In this document: piece by piece, positions 16,036 through 25,514 of the stretch | Layout of the letters: the number at the start of each line of letters is the position of its first letter | Position numbering within the stretch: position 1 is the first letter of the stretch | Assembly (NCBI RefSeq): GCF_964253915.1 | Contig: NZ_CAXUSG020000011.1 | Coordinates: forward strand, 1-64,000 | DNA from: Metarhizobium sp964253915 | Lineage (GTDB): Bacteria; Pseudomonadota; Alphaproteobacteria; Rhizobiales; Rhizobiaceae | Direction of reading: 5' to 3' | Length of the DNA: 64,000 bases | Notes under the pieces: generated by a model | Told to the model about the DNA's origin: nothing | Databases searched by the model: none | Seen by the model: the letters and a program-made list of their open reading frames with translations, nothing else | Program-made: the position numbers and the translations under genes

Positions 16036-18396
16036 TCAGTTGAGATTGACGACGACCTTGTCGATTTCGCCGGTGAAGTGGAAAGGCACCTCGTAATCGC
16101 GAACCACAGGCGTGCCCGTATCTTCGCCAATATCAAGTGTCTCGTCCATCGATATGCGGATCGGGACGGTTTCCTCGATGCGTCCCTTGGCCACTTCCTT
16201 GCCATCCACCGTGAGCGTCGCCGTGCCGCCCTTGCCGGCTTCCTTGCCGCCCTCATAGGCGAAATTCACGGCGACGGTGTGTTTGCCCGCTCCGAGCTTG
16301 TCGGGTCCCTGGACGCGATACTTGTGCTGGGGATAATGCGAGCGAGCGTAGACGAAGGTTGGCTTGCCATCCAGCAGCATCAGCGCATTGCCGCCAAACC
16401 AGCCCCCTTGCGTCAGCAGGATGCCCTCGGCGCCTCCCTCGGGAACCTCGACCTCGGCAGTGATCGAGTAGGAGCGGTTCTTCATGTTGGGGGCCATGCC
16501 TTCGGTGATGCGGACAGTTCCATCGAAATAGGTGTATTCCGTACGTCCGACATTATGCTGCGGGCGGTTTTCGGGCGCAGCCCGCTCGATGTACCGGTCG
16601 TCCAGCGGAAAGACCTGGTTCCTCGATGCTTCGCTGACGAAGAGCTTGCGCAATTCCTCGAGTTTCTCCGGGTTCTCCTTCGCCACGTTCTTCGACTGGG
16701 AGAAGTCCTTGCTGAGGTCGTAGAGTTCCCATTCATAGTCGTTGAAGGGATCGGGATTGGACGGCCCGAAACCGACCCAGGGCAAACGTTTCGGCGTGGT
16801 GTTGGCCAGCCAGCCTTCGTGATAAATGCCCTGGTTGGCGATAATTTCGAAATACTGCGTCGTGTGCCGTTCGGGTGCGTTCGCATCATCGAGCAGATAC
16901 ATCAGGCTTGTGCCATTCATCGGCACCTGCTTGAAGCCATTGATCGTTTCCGGCGCCGGGATGCCCGAGGCCTCGAGGATCGTCGGTACGATATCGGTGA
17001 GGTGTGTGAACTGGCTGCGCAGGCCGGGATTCTTGATGCGTGCCGGCCAGCTCATGACCATCGATGTGCGCGTGCCACCAAGATGGGATGCAATTTTCTT
17101 GTCCCATTGGAAGGGTGTGTTCATGGCATGCGCCCAACCACGGGCGTAGAGGTTCTGGAACCATGGTCCGCCGAATTCATCGATGTTCTTGATCATGAAT
17201 TCCGGCTCGTCGGGGAACTTGTTGCCAAGCGTGACGACCTCGCTGGTGACGCCAACGCCAGTCGTGTCTTCCGAGCTGGAGCCGTTGTCGCCCTGGATGT
17301 AGATGATGAGCGTGTTGTCCAATTCACCCATCTGATCGATGGCATCGATCACCCGGCCGATCTGGTTGTCGGCGTAGGCAAGGGCAGCGGCATAGCATTC
17401 CATCTCGCGTGCGGCCACGCGTTTCATGTCTGGTGACAGGTCATCCCACCTGCCATATTCCGCGGGCGTCGGGTTCAGCACGGCGTCCAGGGGAATGACA
17501 CCGATTTCCTTCTGCTTTGCGAAGGTCATTTCGCGCTGCTTGTCCCAGCCGTAGTCGAACTTGCCCTTGAATTTTGCGATCCAATCCTTGGGGGCATGGT
17601 GCGGTGCGTGCGCGGTACCAGGTGTGTAATAGGCAAGGAACGGCTTCTTCGGGTTCACGGCCTTCTGGTCACGAATCCACTTGATCGCATGATCGGCGAG
17701 ATCCTTGTCCAGGATATAGTCGTCCATGCGGCCGAGATAGGGATCGACCGCAACAGTGTTCTCGAAGATTGCCGGCCGGAACTGGTGAGCGTCGCCGCCG
17801 AGAAATCCGTAGAAATACTCGAAACCCAGCCCGGTGGGCCAGAGCTGGAACGGGCCGGCCGGCGTCGTCTGCCAGTCGGGAACATTGTGGTTCTTGCCAT
17901 ACCACGAGGTGGCATAGCCATTGTCCGTCAGGATCTCACCGATGGTTCCGACACTACGCGAAACCAGGCTGTGATAGCCCGGGAACGGCGTCGAAAACTC
18001 CATGATGATGCCTGTCGACGCGACATGATGGTTGCGACCGGTGATCAGTGCCGCGCGCGAGGGCGAGCAAACAGCCGTGGTATGGAAGCGATTGAACTTC
18101 AGGCCTTCTTTTGCAAGCTTGGCATAGGTCGGTGTGGGAATAGGTCCACCGAATACCTCGCTGGCGCCGAAGCCGACGTCATCCGTCATGATGAGCAATA
18201 TATTCGGAGCGCCATCCGGTGCCGCAATTTCCGTAGGCCACTCGATGGAGTCGGATGCTCCGACCGAAGGATCGAGTTTGCCCAGTTTTTGATAGGGTTC
18301 GATTGGGAGGTGCCTGCGATCCGGCCAGTCCTGGGCCTGAGCGGGTACCGCCAGAGTGCATGAAAACAATAGAGCAAGATGCCGAGCGATCTTCAT
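16036..18396 (-). CDS. Secreted arylsulfatase-type sulfatase
   Basis: Formylglycine-dependent sulfate ester hydrolase. Signal peptide at residues 1-22 (MKIARHLALLFSCTLAVPAQA). N-terminal metal-site Asp pair in LLIMTDDVGFG near residue 66. The cysteine to be converted to formylglycine is in AVCSPSRAALITGRN near residue 100. Additional metal and active-site positions lie in YIQGDNGSSSED. 786 residues, longer than a minimal sulfatase, with a beta-rich C-terminal domain. ATG 18396 has GAAGGAA 7 nt upstream; the longer frame to 18447 does not. No formylglycine-generating enzyme is in the window, so maturation relies on one elsewhere. Likely periplasmic sulfur scavenging. The 295 bp upstream show no other gene. 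Confidence 0.92.
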   Translation of the reverse strand: MKIARHLALLFSCTLAVPAQAQDWPDRRHLPIEPYQKLGKLDPSVGASDSIEWPTEIAAPDGAPNILLIMTDDVGFGASEVFGGPIPTPTYAKLAKEGLKFNRFHTTAVCSPSRAALITGRNHHVASTGIIMEFSTPFPGYHSLVSRSVGTIGEILTDNGYATSWYGKNHNVPDWQTTPAGPFQLWPTGLGFEYFYGFLGGDAHQFRPAIFENTVAVDPYLGRMDDYILDKDLADHAIKWIRDQKAVNPKKPFLAYYTPGTAHAPHHAPKDWIAKFKGKFDYGWDKQREMTFAKQKEIGVIPLDAVLNPTPAEYGRWDDLSPDMKRVAAREMECYAAALAYADNQIGRVIDAIDQMGELDNTLIIYIQGDNGSSSEDTTGVGVTSEVVTLGNKFPDEPEFMIKNIDEFGGPWFQNLYARGWAHAMNTPFQWDKKIASHLGGTRTSMVMSWPARIKNPGLRSQFTHLTDIVPTILEASGIPAPETINGFKQVPMNGTSLMYLLDDANAPERHTTQYFEIIANQGIYHEGWLANTTPKRLPWVGFGPSNPDPFNDYEWELYDLSKDFSQSKNVAKENPEKLEELRKLFVSEASRNQVFPLDDRYIERAAPENRPQHNVGRTEYTYFDGTVRITEGMAPNMKNRSYSITAEVEVPEGGAEGILLTQGGWFGGNALMLLDGKPTFVYARSHYPQHKYRVQGPDKLGAGKHTVAVNFAYEGGKEAGKGGTATLTVDGKEVAKGRIEETVPIRISMDETLDIGEDTGTPVVRDYEVPFHFTGEIDKVVVNLN

Positions 18397-18691
18397 ATGC
18401 ACGTTCCTTCTGAAGAGATATAGAAAGGACCCGAGCAATGTAGGCACATCATTAGGTTGAGTTCAAGCAAGATAAGGCGTTAGATTCGAGTTAAGCTTGC
18501 ATTAGGTATCGCTGCAGGAATGTCGCTTCTTTTCGGCACAGTTCGACGCGATTGGCTTTTGAATTTGCGGGTGCTGTCCCATTTTCGCTTCGGAAGCGGA
18601 TCAGGATGCTGAATTTCCATGCAGAAAGAGAGGCATCGCTGGCGCTCAACGAGGACGCGAGCGATGCATTTGAAGGGTGCGGTCGGTCTCA

Positions 18692-20167
18692 TCAGGTCCC
18701 GGCTGCTATACATTCGGCGGCATGCATTCCTGATGTATACGCCCAGGCGACATGATGGCCGTGGCCGTTGAGGATCAGACCTCCCTGGCCGGCCGAACCG
18801 GCGGCGTAGAGCCCTTCGATGATGGTCCCGTCCTTGCGGGTGACCTGCATGCGGCCGTTGACGGAAAGGCCCCCTTCCGCGAAGAAGATGCAGGCGCGGG
18901 CAGGCCCGAGAATGTAGAAAGGTCCACGGGAAATGTGCTTCTCGCCCGCTGCGTTGGCCTTTTCCACAGCCCTGGACAGTCCCTCTGCCGAGAGGCCTGC
19001 AGCCTTGGCGACCGCCTCGATGGTCGGGCCAGACTTTACCAGATCTTTGCGGTGACGCTGATAGTCGTGAAGATAAGCGTAGTCGATCACAGGCGCCGTC
19101 GACACGTAGTTCGGCCAGGCCCCCAGCTTGTCGGCCAGATCCTTGTCGAACATCACGAAAACCTCACCGCCAGGCTGACGTTCGGCGTGGATTTCGGGTC
19201 GGTCCTGTTCATTGGCGAACCGCTCGCCCTTGCGATTGACGAAGATTGCGCCTTTTTCGAACAGTTGCGGCGCGGGACGCATCGAAGAAGTTACGAACGA
19301 CATCAGGAATGGCCTGAGAACTGCCAGGGGCAGATGGTCGATTGCGAGTTTGATGACGCGTGCGAGCAAGGGGCTTGATGGCAACATTGACAGCAACGTC
19401 GGACGTGGCCGCTCGACGAAGCGGATTTCAGGTCCCCAGACGAGGTCGCCATTCCGCACCTCGCCGCCGAGACCCAAGCCGAACCGCTGACCGTCGCCAG
19501 TGCTGAGCTTGTTGAGGCCGGGAATCGGGGCGAGGTCGTCCGGGAGGAATTGCTTCTTGAAGGTTAACGGAGCGTTGCTGAAATCGCCGGAGGCGAGCAG
19601 GACGGCGCGCCGTGCATGCAAGCTGGTTCCATTGCGCAGGCGCACACCTGAAACACGCCCGTCCGCCTCGATGAGTTCCGACACTTCCGCCTCCACGCGG
19701 AACCGGACACCGAGCTTCCGGCATCGGCGTGTCGCCAGTTCGGTGACCGCCTTGGAATGGGGCAGCATCTTGTGAAGACGCGCAACGCGGTGGCCGGGTT
19801 CGCTGATCGGCTTGGTGAAGACCGCGCCGAGATCGAGCAGCTTGCGGAACGCATGGGGGGCCTTGTCGACGAAAACGCGCCGGAGCGCGAGGTTGTCTCG
19901 ATCGATGAGCGTGCCAGCGAAATTGTTCAGGTCTTCGAAATGCGCGTCGGAGCTATCGGCTATTCCTTCGGCAGCCTGGAGCGGTGTGCCGCTGGTGGCG
20001 AAGACGCCAAAGGACATGGCTGTGGTGCCACCGATGCTGGCGCCTTTTTCGAGCACAAGCACTTTGAGGCCCCTTTCGGCAGCCGTCATGGCGGCCATCA
20101 ATCCTGTGCCGCCCGCGCCGACAACGATCAGGTCGGCATCATATTGTCTGGAAAGGTCGGAGGTCAC
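18692..20167 (-). CDS. FAD-dependent oxidoreductase (fumarate reductase/ketosteroid dehydrogenase type)
   Basis: FAD_binding_2 family flavoprotein. The dinucleotide fold is at the very start: ADLIVVGAGGTGLMAAMTA, then KVLVLEKGASIGGTTAMSFG. A C-terminal FAD-binding GLYAAGSAGQGGLILNGHG is typical of fumarate reductase and 3-ketosteroid-1-dehydrogenase-like enzymes. About 491 residues. GTG 20167 is the proposed start: AGGAG lies 8 nt before it and the fold begins 9 residues later; the open frame further upstream overlaps another gene. Last gene of the leftward operon that begins at 24032. Substrate unknown; it probably oxidises or reduces an intermediate of that pathway. Confidence 0.85.
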   Translation of the reverse strand: MTSDLSRQYDADLIVVGAGGTGLMAAMTAAERGLKVLVLEKGASIGGTTAMSFGVFATSGTPLQAAEGIADSSDAHFEDLNNFAGTLIDRDNLALRRVFVDKAPHAFRKLLDLGAVFTKPISEPGHRVARLHKMLPHSKAVTELATRRCRKLGVRFRVEAEVSELIEADGRVSGVRLRNGTSLHARRAVLLASGDFSNAPLTFKKQFLPDDLAPIPGLNKLSTGDGQRFGLGLGGEVRNGDLVWGPEIRFVERPRPTLLSMLPSSPLLARVIKLAIDHLPLAVLRPFLMSFVTSSMRPAPQLFEKGAIFVNRKGERFANEQDRPEIHAERQPGGEVFVMFDKDLADKLGAWPNYVSTAPVIDYAYLHDYQRHRKDLVKSGPTIEAVAKAAGLSAEGLSRAVEKANAAGEKHISRGPFYILGPARACIFFAEGGLSVNGRMQVTRKDGTIIEGLYAAGSAGQGGLILNGHGHHVAWAYTSGMHAAECIAAGT

Positions 20168-20198
20168 TGGGCCTGCTCCTGAAACGGGATGGGTTGGT

Positions 20199-21425
20199 TC
20201 ATGCGAGCAACGCCTCCAGCCGCTTGACGGCAAAGGCGATGCATTCGGGATCGTTGATGTGATGATCGAGAACGTGAACGGGAATACCGGGCCGAAGCGC
20301 TTCCACAAGGGTCTCGCGGAAGGCGGCGTCGGCTTCTGGGTCGTGGAAGGGTTGCCCTTCGCGGTCGTAGGCCGAAAATCCCCGCGCCGGAATGACGATC
20401 TCGACCTTTCTTTCAGCAGCATTCAGCTTGCGGGCGATGAAACGGGCAATCTCGCGATTTTCGTCAACCGAAGTCCGCATCAGCGTCGCATGGGGCGAAT
20501 GCTCCAGGAAGCAGCGTCCGGAGAATTTTGGAGGCACCGAGGAGGCCGGGCCGAAATTTACCATGTCGATGGCGCCGGGCAGGATCACCTGCGGGATATC
20601 GGCAAGGGCGGCTGCTTCCAGCCGCTGCGGTCCCGCCGACAGGATGCCGCCGACGAGTTCGTCGGCAATCTCCGTCGTGGTCAGGTCGAGCACCGCCTGG
20701 ATGCGTCCGTCGCGGACCAGCGCTTCCATGGCCTGGCCGCCGACGCCACGCGCATGGAACGGCAGAACCTCGCGGCCGGCCGCGATCAGCAGCCTTTCCG
20801 CAACCTGTGCGCCAAGGGTGGTCGAGCCGAAGACAGTCATGCCGATGGTCGTGGTGGTACGGCTGCTGGTGGGGGGAAGGGGCACGCGGACGATTGCTGC
20901 CATGGCGGCCGCAGCACGGTCCAGGATGACCTGCAGGATCGAGTTTACGCCCAAGACATCGACTACAGAATGATAGAGGAGAACGTCATTGCCCTTGACG
21001 AAGCTTGCGGTGTTTCCGGATGCAATCGTCGAAACGAGCATTTTCGGGTAACCGAATGGCAGGATATCGAAGACGGCGGACGCAAAGGCGGCATTGGTGC
21101 CGCCGCCCAGTCCGATACATCCCGCGATCCGTCCTTCGGCCAGCATTCGGCTGGTCAGTTGCTGGAGCCCTCGGATCATCGTCGGGATGGCTGTCGCGCG
21201 ATCCGCCTTGCTTTGAAGCTCGGCGATCGTCGTTCCGCCGAGGGCGGCGATCTCTTCGCGGGTCACGTCGGCATCTGTCCCCGGCGTGCCGAGTACCCCG
21301 CAATCGGCAATCACGGGCACCGCGCCCAAACGGCGCAATCCGTTGCACAGATAATCCACGGCCTCCGACTTGGTGTCGAGGGAGACCGGAACCAGAATGC
21401 CGCTTGGTTCATTCTGCTTTGTCAT
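20199..21425 (-). CDS. Tm-1-like ATP-binding domain protein (UPF0261)
   Basis: 408 residues of the UPF0261 family, homologous to the N-terminal half of tomato Tm-1. Family-typical features include VSLDTKSEAVDYLCNGL at the N-terminus, the Gly-rich RIAGCIGLGGGTNAA, and the C-terminal ARGFSAYDREGQPFHDPEAD. Its start overlaps the upstream GMC oxidoreductase stop by 4 nt and its stop is about 30 nt before the FAD oxidoreductase. The matching C-terminal Tm-1 half is a separate gene at 23157. Biochemical function in bacteria is not established. Confidence 0.9.
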   Translation of the reverse strand: MTKQNEPSGILVPVSLDTKSEAVDYLCNGLRRLGAVPVIADCGVLGTPGTDADVTREEIAALGGTTIAELQSKADRATAIPTMIRGLQQLTSRMLAEGRIAGCIGLGGGTNAAFASAVFDILPFGYPKMLVSTIASGNTASFVKGNDVLLYHSVVDVLGVNSILQVILDRAAAAMAAIVRVPLPPTSSRTTTTIGMTVFGSTTLGAQVAERLLIAAGREVLPFHARGVGGQAMEALVRDGRIQAVLDLTTTEIADELVGGILSAGPQRLEAAALADIPQVILPGAIDMVNFGPASSVPPKFSGRCFLEHSPHATLMRTSVDENREIARFIARKLNAAERKVEIVIPARGFSAYDREGQPFHDPEADAAFRETLVEALRPGIPVHVLDHHINDPECIAFAVKRLEALLA

Positions 21426-23029
21426 CGGGCGTCCTCCAGTATCATTGCGGATGCTTTCTCGGCGATCATCATCGTTGGCGCATTGGTATTGCCCGAAATG
21501 ATCCGAGGCATGACCGAGGCATCGACAACCCGAAGCCCTTCCACGCCGCGCAGGCGCAGTTTCGGATCGAGCGGTGCATCATCGCCACCCATGCGGCAAG
21601 TGCCGACCGGATGATAGGTCGAGATACCGCGTTGGCGTGTGTCCTCCAGCAGGGCCTCGTCGCTGCGAACGGACGGCCCCGGCAGAACTTCCTCCCGGAT
21701 GAAACTTCGCAATGCTGGTTGCTCTGCGATCCGTCGGCAGATCTCAATCCCCTTGAGAATTGCGCGCTTGTCGTTTTCGGTTTCGAGGAAGGGCTGTTCG
21801 ATCCTGGGCGGAGCCTTGGGGTCGGAAGAGCGCAGGCTCACGCGTCCGCGTGCCTCGGGCTGCAGAAGAATTGGGCTGAGGCTGAAGGCTGAGAACGGAT
21901 GGGGGATGACACCTGCCGGCGTTCGGCCCGCCGAACTATAGCCGAGGAAGTTGATCTGGATGTCGGGATCGTCGAGATGCGGCGCGCTCTTCACAAAGGC
22001 GCCTGCCACCACACCGGACGCAGTCAGCAATCCGGTTCCAAACAGCACATATTGTGCCCCGGCGAAGATGCGCCGCATCGGGCTGATGGCGAGGTCATTC
22101 GCCGTGATCGGCCGGCCGCATCGATAGGATAGATAGGTGTTGAAGTGATCTTGCAGATTCATGCCGACGCCGGGTGCATCGTGCACCACATCGATGCCCA
22201 GATCGCGCAGATGTGGTGCCGGGCCGACACCCGAAAGTTGAAGGATCTGCGGAGTGCCAAAAACGCCGGCGCAGAGGATGATCTCGCGCCGGGCTGTCGC
22301 GCTTCTCCGCTTGCCTTCTACTTCGAATTCGATGCCGGAGGCGCGTTTGCCCTGCCACAGGAGGCGGCGCGTCAGCGCATTCGTCACGACCTTGAGATTA
22401 CGCCGCTTGCGCGCCGGACGCAGAAAGGCGTCGGCGGCACTCCAACGCCGGCGACGGGTGGCCGTGCGTTGATAGTAGCCTGTGCCCTCCTGGCAAGGAC
22501 CATTGAAATCGGTATTGCGGGGAATGCCGGCCTCTGTCGCCGCGTCGATGATTGCCTGGTGCAGGGGCCATTTTCCCTTGAAGTCCGTCACGTGCAGCGG
22601 ACCGCCGGTCGCATGGAGTGTGTCGGCGCCTCGCTCCTGGTTCTCCGACGTCATGAAATAGGGGAGCACCGATTCCCAACCCCAGCCAGTGCAGCCCATC
22701 TGCGACCAGATATTGTAGTCGCAAGGGGTGCCGCGCATGTAGACCATGCCGTTGATCGATCCCGTTCCGCCGATGACCTTGCCGCGAGGCTGATAGATGC
22801 GACGGTTGGCCAATCCCGGCACCGGCTCACTTTCGTAGCGCCAGTTCATCGTCTTGTGCGAGAACATTTTCGGAACGCCGAGCGGCAGATGAATCCAGGG
22901 GCTGCGTGCCTCCGGCCCGGCCTCCAGCAGGAGAACAGTATATCTGCCGGACTCGCTCAGCCGGGCTGCCGTGACACAGCCGGCGGAGCCCGCCCCTACA
23001 ACGATGAAATCAAATGCCTCTTGTTCCAT
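21422..23029 (-). CDS. GMC-family FAD oxidoreductase (choline dehydrogenase-like), copy 1
   Basis: Flavin-dependent alcohol oxidase or dehydrogenase, 535 residues. FAD-binding DFIVVGAGSAGCVTAARL at residue 6. GMC signature 1 region PRGKVIGGTGSINGMVYMRG near 82, signature 2 GVFGTPQILQLSGVGP near 255. C-terminal STYHPVGTCRMG carries the conserved catalytic His, followed by SGNTNAPTMMIAEKA. It is paralogous to the gene at 30681, sharing these blocks almost word for word. Part of the leftward operon. GMC enzymes often act on primary alcohols; the substrate here is unknown. Confidence 0.93.
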   Translation of the reverse strand: MEQEAFDFIVVGAGSAGCVTAARLSESGRYTVLLLEAGPEARSPWIHLPLGVPKMFSHKTMNWRYESEPVPGLANRRIYQPRGKVIGGTGSINGMVYMRGTPCDYNIWSQMGCTGWGWESVLPYFMTSENQERGADTLHATGGPLHVTDFKGKWPLHQAIIDAATEAGIPRNTDFNGPCQEGTGYYQRTATRRRRWSAADAFLRPARKRRNLKVVTNALTRRLLWQGKRASGIEFEVEGKRRSATARREIILCAGVFGTPQILQLSGVGPAPHLRDLGIDVVHDAPGVGMNLQDHFNTYLSYRCGRPITANDLAISPMRRIFAGAQYVLFGTGLLTASGVVAGAFVKSAPHLDDPDIQINFLGYSSAGRTPAGVIPHPFSAFSLSPILLQPEARGRVSLRSSDPKAPPRIEQPFLETENDKRAILKGIEICRRIAEQPALRSFIREEVLPGPSVRSDEALLEDTRQRGISTYHPVGTCRMGGDDAPLDPKLRLRGVEGLRVVDASVMPRIISGNTNAPTMMIAEKASAMILEDAR

Positions 23030-23156
23030 CTGACGTATGGATACCTCGACCTGAATGGGTAGTCACGCCCCCGAAAGCCTGCTTTGCTCGCAGTCGAGGG
23101 ATCGGCCAATGGTCGCTTGTCTGAAGACAGTGACAGACGATGCGCGAAATCGAATC

Positions 23157-24032
23157 TTAGCCCGTATTTTTCGAACGGACGCTTTCCAGCGTGGGTTCGG
23201 CCCGCGCCGTGCGGATGGATGTGAATGCCTTGCAGGCGGCCTTGATCGCCTTTTCCACCGGAATACGCTCGACGCCCGAGGCGGCGACGAACCCAACGGC
23301 ATCGGTGCGCTCATTCACATATTCGGCGTCTTCCGGCGTCACGATCGGCCCGCCATGCGAGAGCAGGATCGCCTCGCTGCTGTTCGCGCGCGCGGCGGCG
23401 AACATCGCGTTGAGCGCATCGACCGCGTCGTCCAGCGTCGATCCCTGGTCGAAACCGACATCCCCACCGGCCGTCCGGCCAACATGCCCGACAACGACAT
23501 CGGCACCTGCCTTGGCCATGGCCGCTGCTTCGTCGGGGTTGAAGACATAGGCAATCGCCAGCATGTCTCGTTCGCGCGCCGCGCGCACCATATCGACTTC
23601 GCGCTGGAAACCGTAGCCCGCAGCCTCCAATTCGCGACGGAAGCCGCCGTCGAGCCGTCCGACGGTCGGAAAGTTGATGACACCGGAGAGGCCGATCCGC
23701 TGCATGCGCTCCAATACGGAGTCGATGTTTCGGGTCGGGTCGATGGCATACACACCGCCGATGACCGGTGCGGTCCGGACGACCGGGAGTATGGCGCGCT
23801 CGCTGAGTTCGAGCATGATGGCATTGGCATCGCCGACGGGCAGGTTGCCGACGAAACTGGGAAGTCCGTTCAGCCGGTAATAACCGGAATTGTAGATCAT
23901 GATCAGATCCGCGCCAGCGGCTTCGGCGCAGCGAGCAACCAGGCCATTGCCGGCACCGACTGCGAGGATCGAGCGCTGGCGTGCGATCTGGCTGTTCAGT
24001 TTTCCAAGGATTTCGGCTCTCGATTTGTTCAT
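23157..24032 (-). CDS. Phosphoenolpyruvate hydrolase family protein (Tm-1 C-terminal half homologue)
   Basis: 291-residue TIM-barrel protein of the PEP_hydrolase family, homologous to the C-terminal half of tomato Tm-1. Recognisable segments: RSILAVGAGNGLVARCAEAA, NSGYYRLNGLPSFVGNLPVGDAN and VVVGHVGRTAGGD. First gene of the leftward operon; GGGAGCC lies about 9 nt before ATG 24032. A 127-bp gap separates it from the GMC gene. The catalytic activity implied by the family name is poorly supported experimentally, so a role in the linked catabolic pathway is inference from context. Confidence 0.87.
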   Translation of the reverse strand: MNKSRAEILGKLNSQIARQRSILAVGAGNGLVARCAEAAGADLIMIYNSGYYRLNGLPSFVGNLPVGDANAIMLELSERAILPVVRTAPVIGGVYAIDPTRNIDSVLERMQRIGLSGVINFPTVGRLDGGFRRELEAAGYGFQREVDMVRAARERDMLAIAYVFNPDEAAAMAKAGADVVVGHVGRTAGGDVGFDQGSTLDDAVDALNAMFAAARANSSEAILLSHGGPIVTPEDAEYVNERTDAVGFVAASGVERIPVEKAIKAACKAFTSIRTARAEPTLESVRSKNTG

Positions 24033-24500
24033 GTCGGGTGGCTCCCAGTATCAGTTCAATATTCATGGGCGACGCGCGGCGGCCTGTTCGGCTGCTCGGC
24101 GCAGGAAGTCGTCGGACGCGCGGTCAACGAATCCGTCGCTTTTGGAAGTGTTGGAAAATGTCGAATGTGTCAGCGCGACCGGGTGGTCGCCACCATCAAT
24201 TCGGACACTCCCATCCCGAATTGACAGTCCTGTCCGGATTCATCCGCACAGTTCCAGTCATAAGCCAATGCGGATGGGAAGCCATGTGCAGAAGACACGA
24301 TCGGCTACTCGTAAACCACCTGGACATGTCACCGAAGACTGTATTCGTTGGTGCCGCTGTCTGGCCAAAGGAGGCGATTTTGACGCGATTATATATTCAA
24401 TTACAATGGCTTGATGGAATTTCAAAAATATGAGACGGATGAGCGCCAAGTGGAAGCCATGCTGTGGGTCCACAATATCCGCTGCCATGCAGAGTGGGCA
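24033..24500. other. 468-bp gene-poor region with inverted repeat and candidate promoter
   Basis: Upstream of the leftward operon and downstream of the AraC gene. A 9-bp perfect inverted repeat, TCAATTCGG at 24196-24204 and CCGAATTGA at 24216-24224, with 11-bp spacer, could be an operator or hairpin. On the minus strand an exact TATAAT lies at 24393-24388, with only a poor -35, a possible promoter with a long leader. A minus-strand frame with no start codon (24063 to about 24240, ending DDFLRRAAEQAAARRP) looks faintly protein-like but cannot be called. Confidence 0.4.
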
Positions 24501-25514
24501 CTACAAGCTCGTCGGGGGCTGGATTTCTGTTGCGACGGCCTGTGCTTCCATGCGATTTTCCCTCATCGTCGAAGGACGAAAGCCGGTAATTTTCTTGAAG
24601 GTGTTGGAGAAGGCGAACGGATTCACATAGCCGACGTCGCTGGCGATCGCCTCGATCTTTTCATTCGTCGTGGTCAGCAGATGGGCGGCACGCTGGACCC
24701 TGAGCGCCGTCACCTGTCGCATCGGGCTACGTCCGAGGGTTCGCACGCAGAGGCGCCTGAAGTGCTCGGTCGACAGGTTGGCCGCTTCGGCAAGGTCTTC
24801 GACGGTCCATGCGCGTGCGAGTTCGTTTTGCACCGCTTCGAAAGCCGCATAGATCCTTGCGTCGCCATTGATGCGTGATGTCACGCGCATCACATAATGC
24901 TGGATCAGATCACCCCACAGCATTTCGCTCGTCGAATTGTTGGAATCGGCCGTCTCATGCTGCAATCCTTCGATCGCGCATTTGAGCGGATTGCAATCCG
25001 CTTCGATGATGAGCGGCACGATGGTGTTGGTCTGGGAAACCCTGGCGCGCGGCGAAAATCGGACCCAGCACGTCTTCCACCGGATGCCGGGCACCGCATG
25101 GAAGGCATGAAGCGACATGGCGGGCGCGAGCGATATCCTGCCGGGCGTGTGCGCTTGCCATTCGCCATCAAGCAGCATGCGTCCTTCGCCAGCGATCGTT
25201 CCGAGCAGAAAGGTACCGGCAAGTTCGGTCCGAACGATGCTGTACGGGGCTGCCGCATCACTGATCCCGACATGCTCGATGTGTGCTGCCCGGAGCACGG
25301 CCGAGTCGCGGGCGCGCAGGATCATCTGATGTGTGTCGTCGCCGACTATATGGCGCTCTGCAAGTTCCGGTTCGTTTTTCAACAGGGCGACTCCATCGAA
25401 GATGCAAGTGGCGATTAGGCGCTCGTTGAGCTTGCACAGGAAGACGACCTTTCTCAAGAGGAGCCTGCACCCGCTTCGCATTTCGTTGTAAGCTGTTCCA
25501 TTCAGGCGGCGCAA
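24501..25514 (-). CDS. AraC-family transcriptional regulator
   Basis: Two C-terminal helix-turn-helices: TVEDLAEAANLSTEHFRRLC near residue 235 and KIEAIASDVGYVNPFAFSNTFKKITGFRP near 285, the second being the AraC signature. The first 200 residues form a cupin-like sensor (HTPGRISLAPAMSLHAFHAV). The TTG at 25514 has AGGAAA about 6 nt upstream; ATG 25481 is the alternative. It lies between the leftward Tm-1/GMC operon and the rightward ABC/GMC operon, so it is the obvious candidate to control both. Effector unknown. Confidence 0.88.
   Translation of the reverse strand: MRRLNGTAYNEMRSGCRLLLRKVVFLCKLNERLIATCIFDGVALLKNEPELAERHIVGDDTHQMILRARDSAVLRAAHIEHVGISDAAAPYSIVRTELAGTFLLGTIAGEGRMLLDGEWQAHTPGRISLAPAMSLHAFHAVPGIRWKTCWVRFSPRARVSQTNTIVPLIIEADCNPLKCAIEGLQHETADSNNSTSEMLWGDLIQHYVMRVTSRINGDARIYAAFEAVQNELARAWTVEDLAEAANLSTEHFRRLCVRTLGRSPMRQVTALRVQRAAHLLTTTNEKIEAIASDVGYVNPFAFSNTFKKITGFRPSTMRENRMEAQAVATEIQPPTSL

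Noticed and set aside
19812..21614. 600-codon plus-strand frame opposite the Tm-1-like gene
   Set aside because: Crosses several real minus-strand genes and lacks protein-family features.
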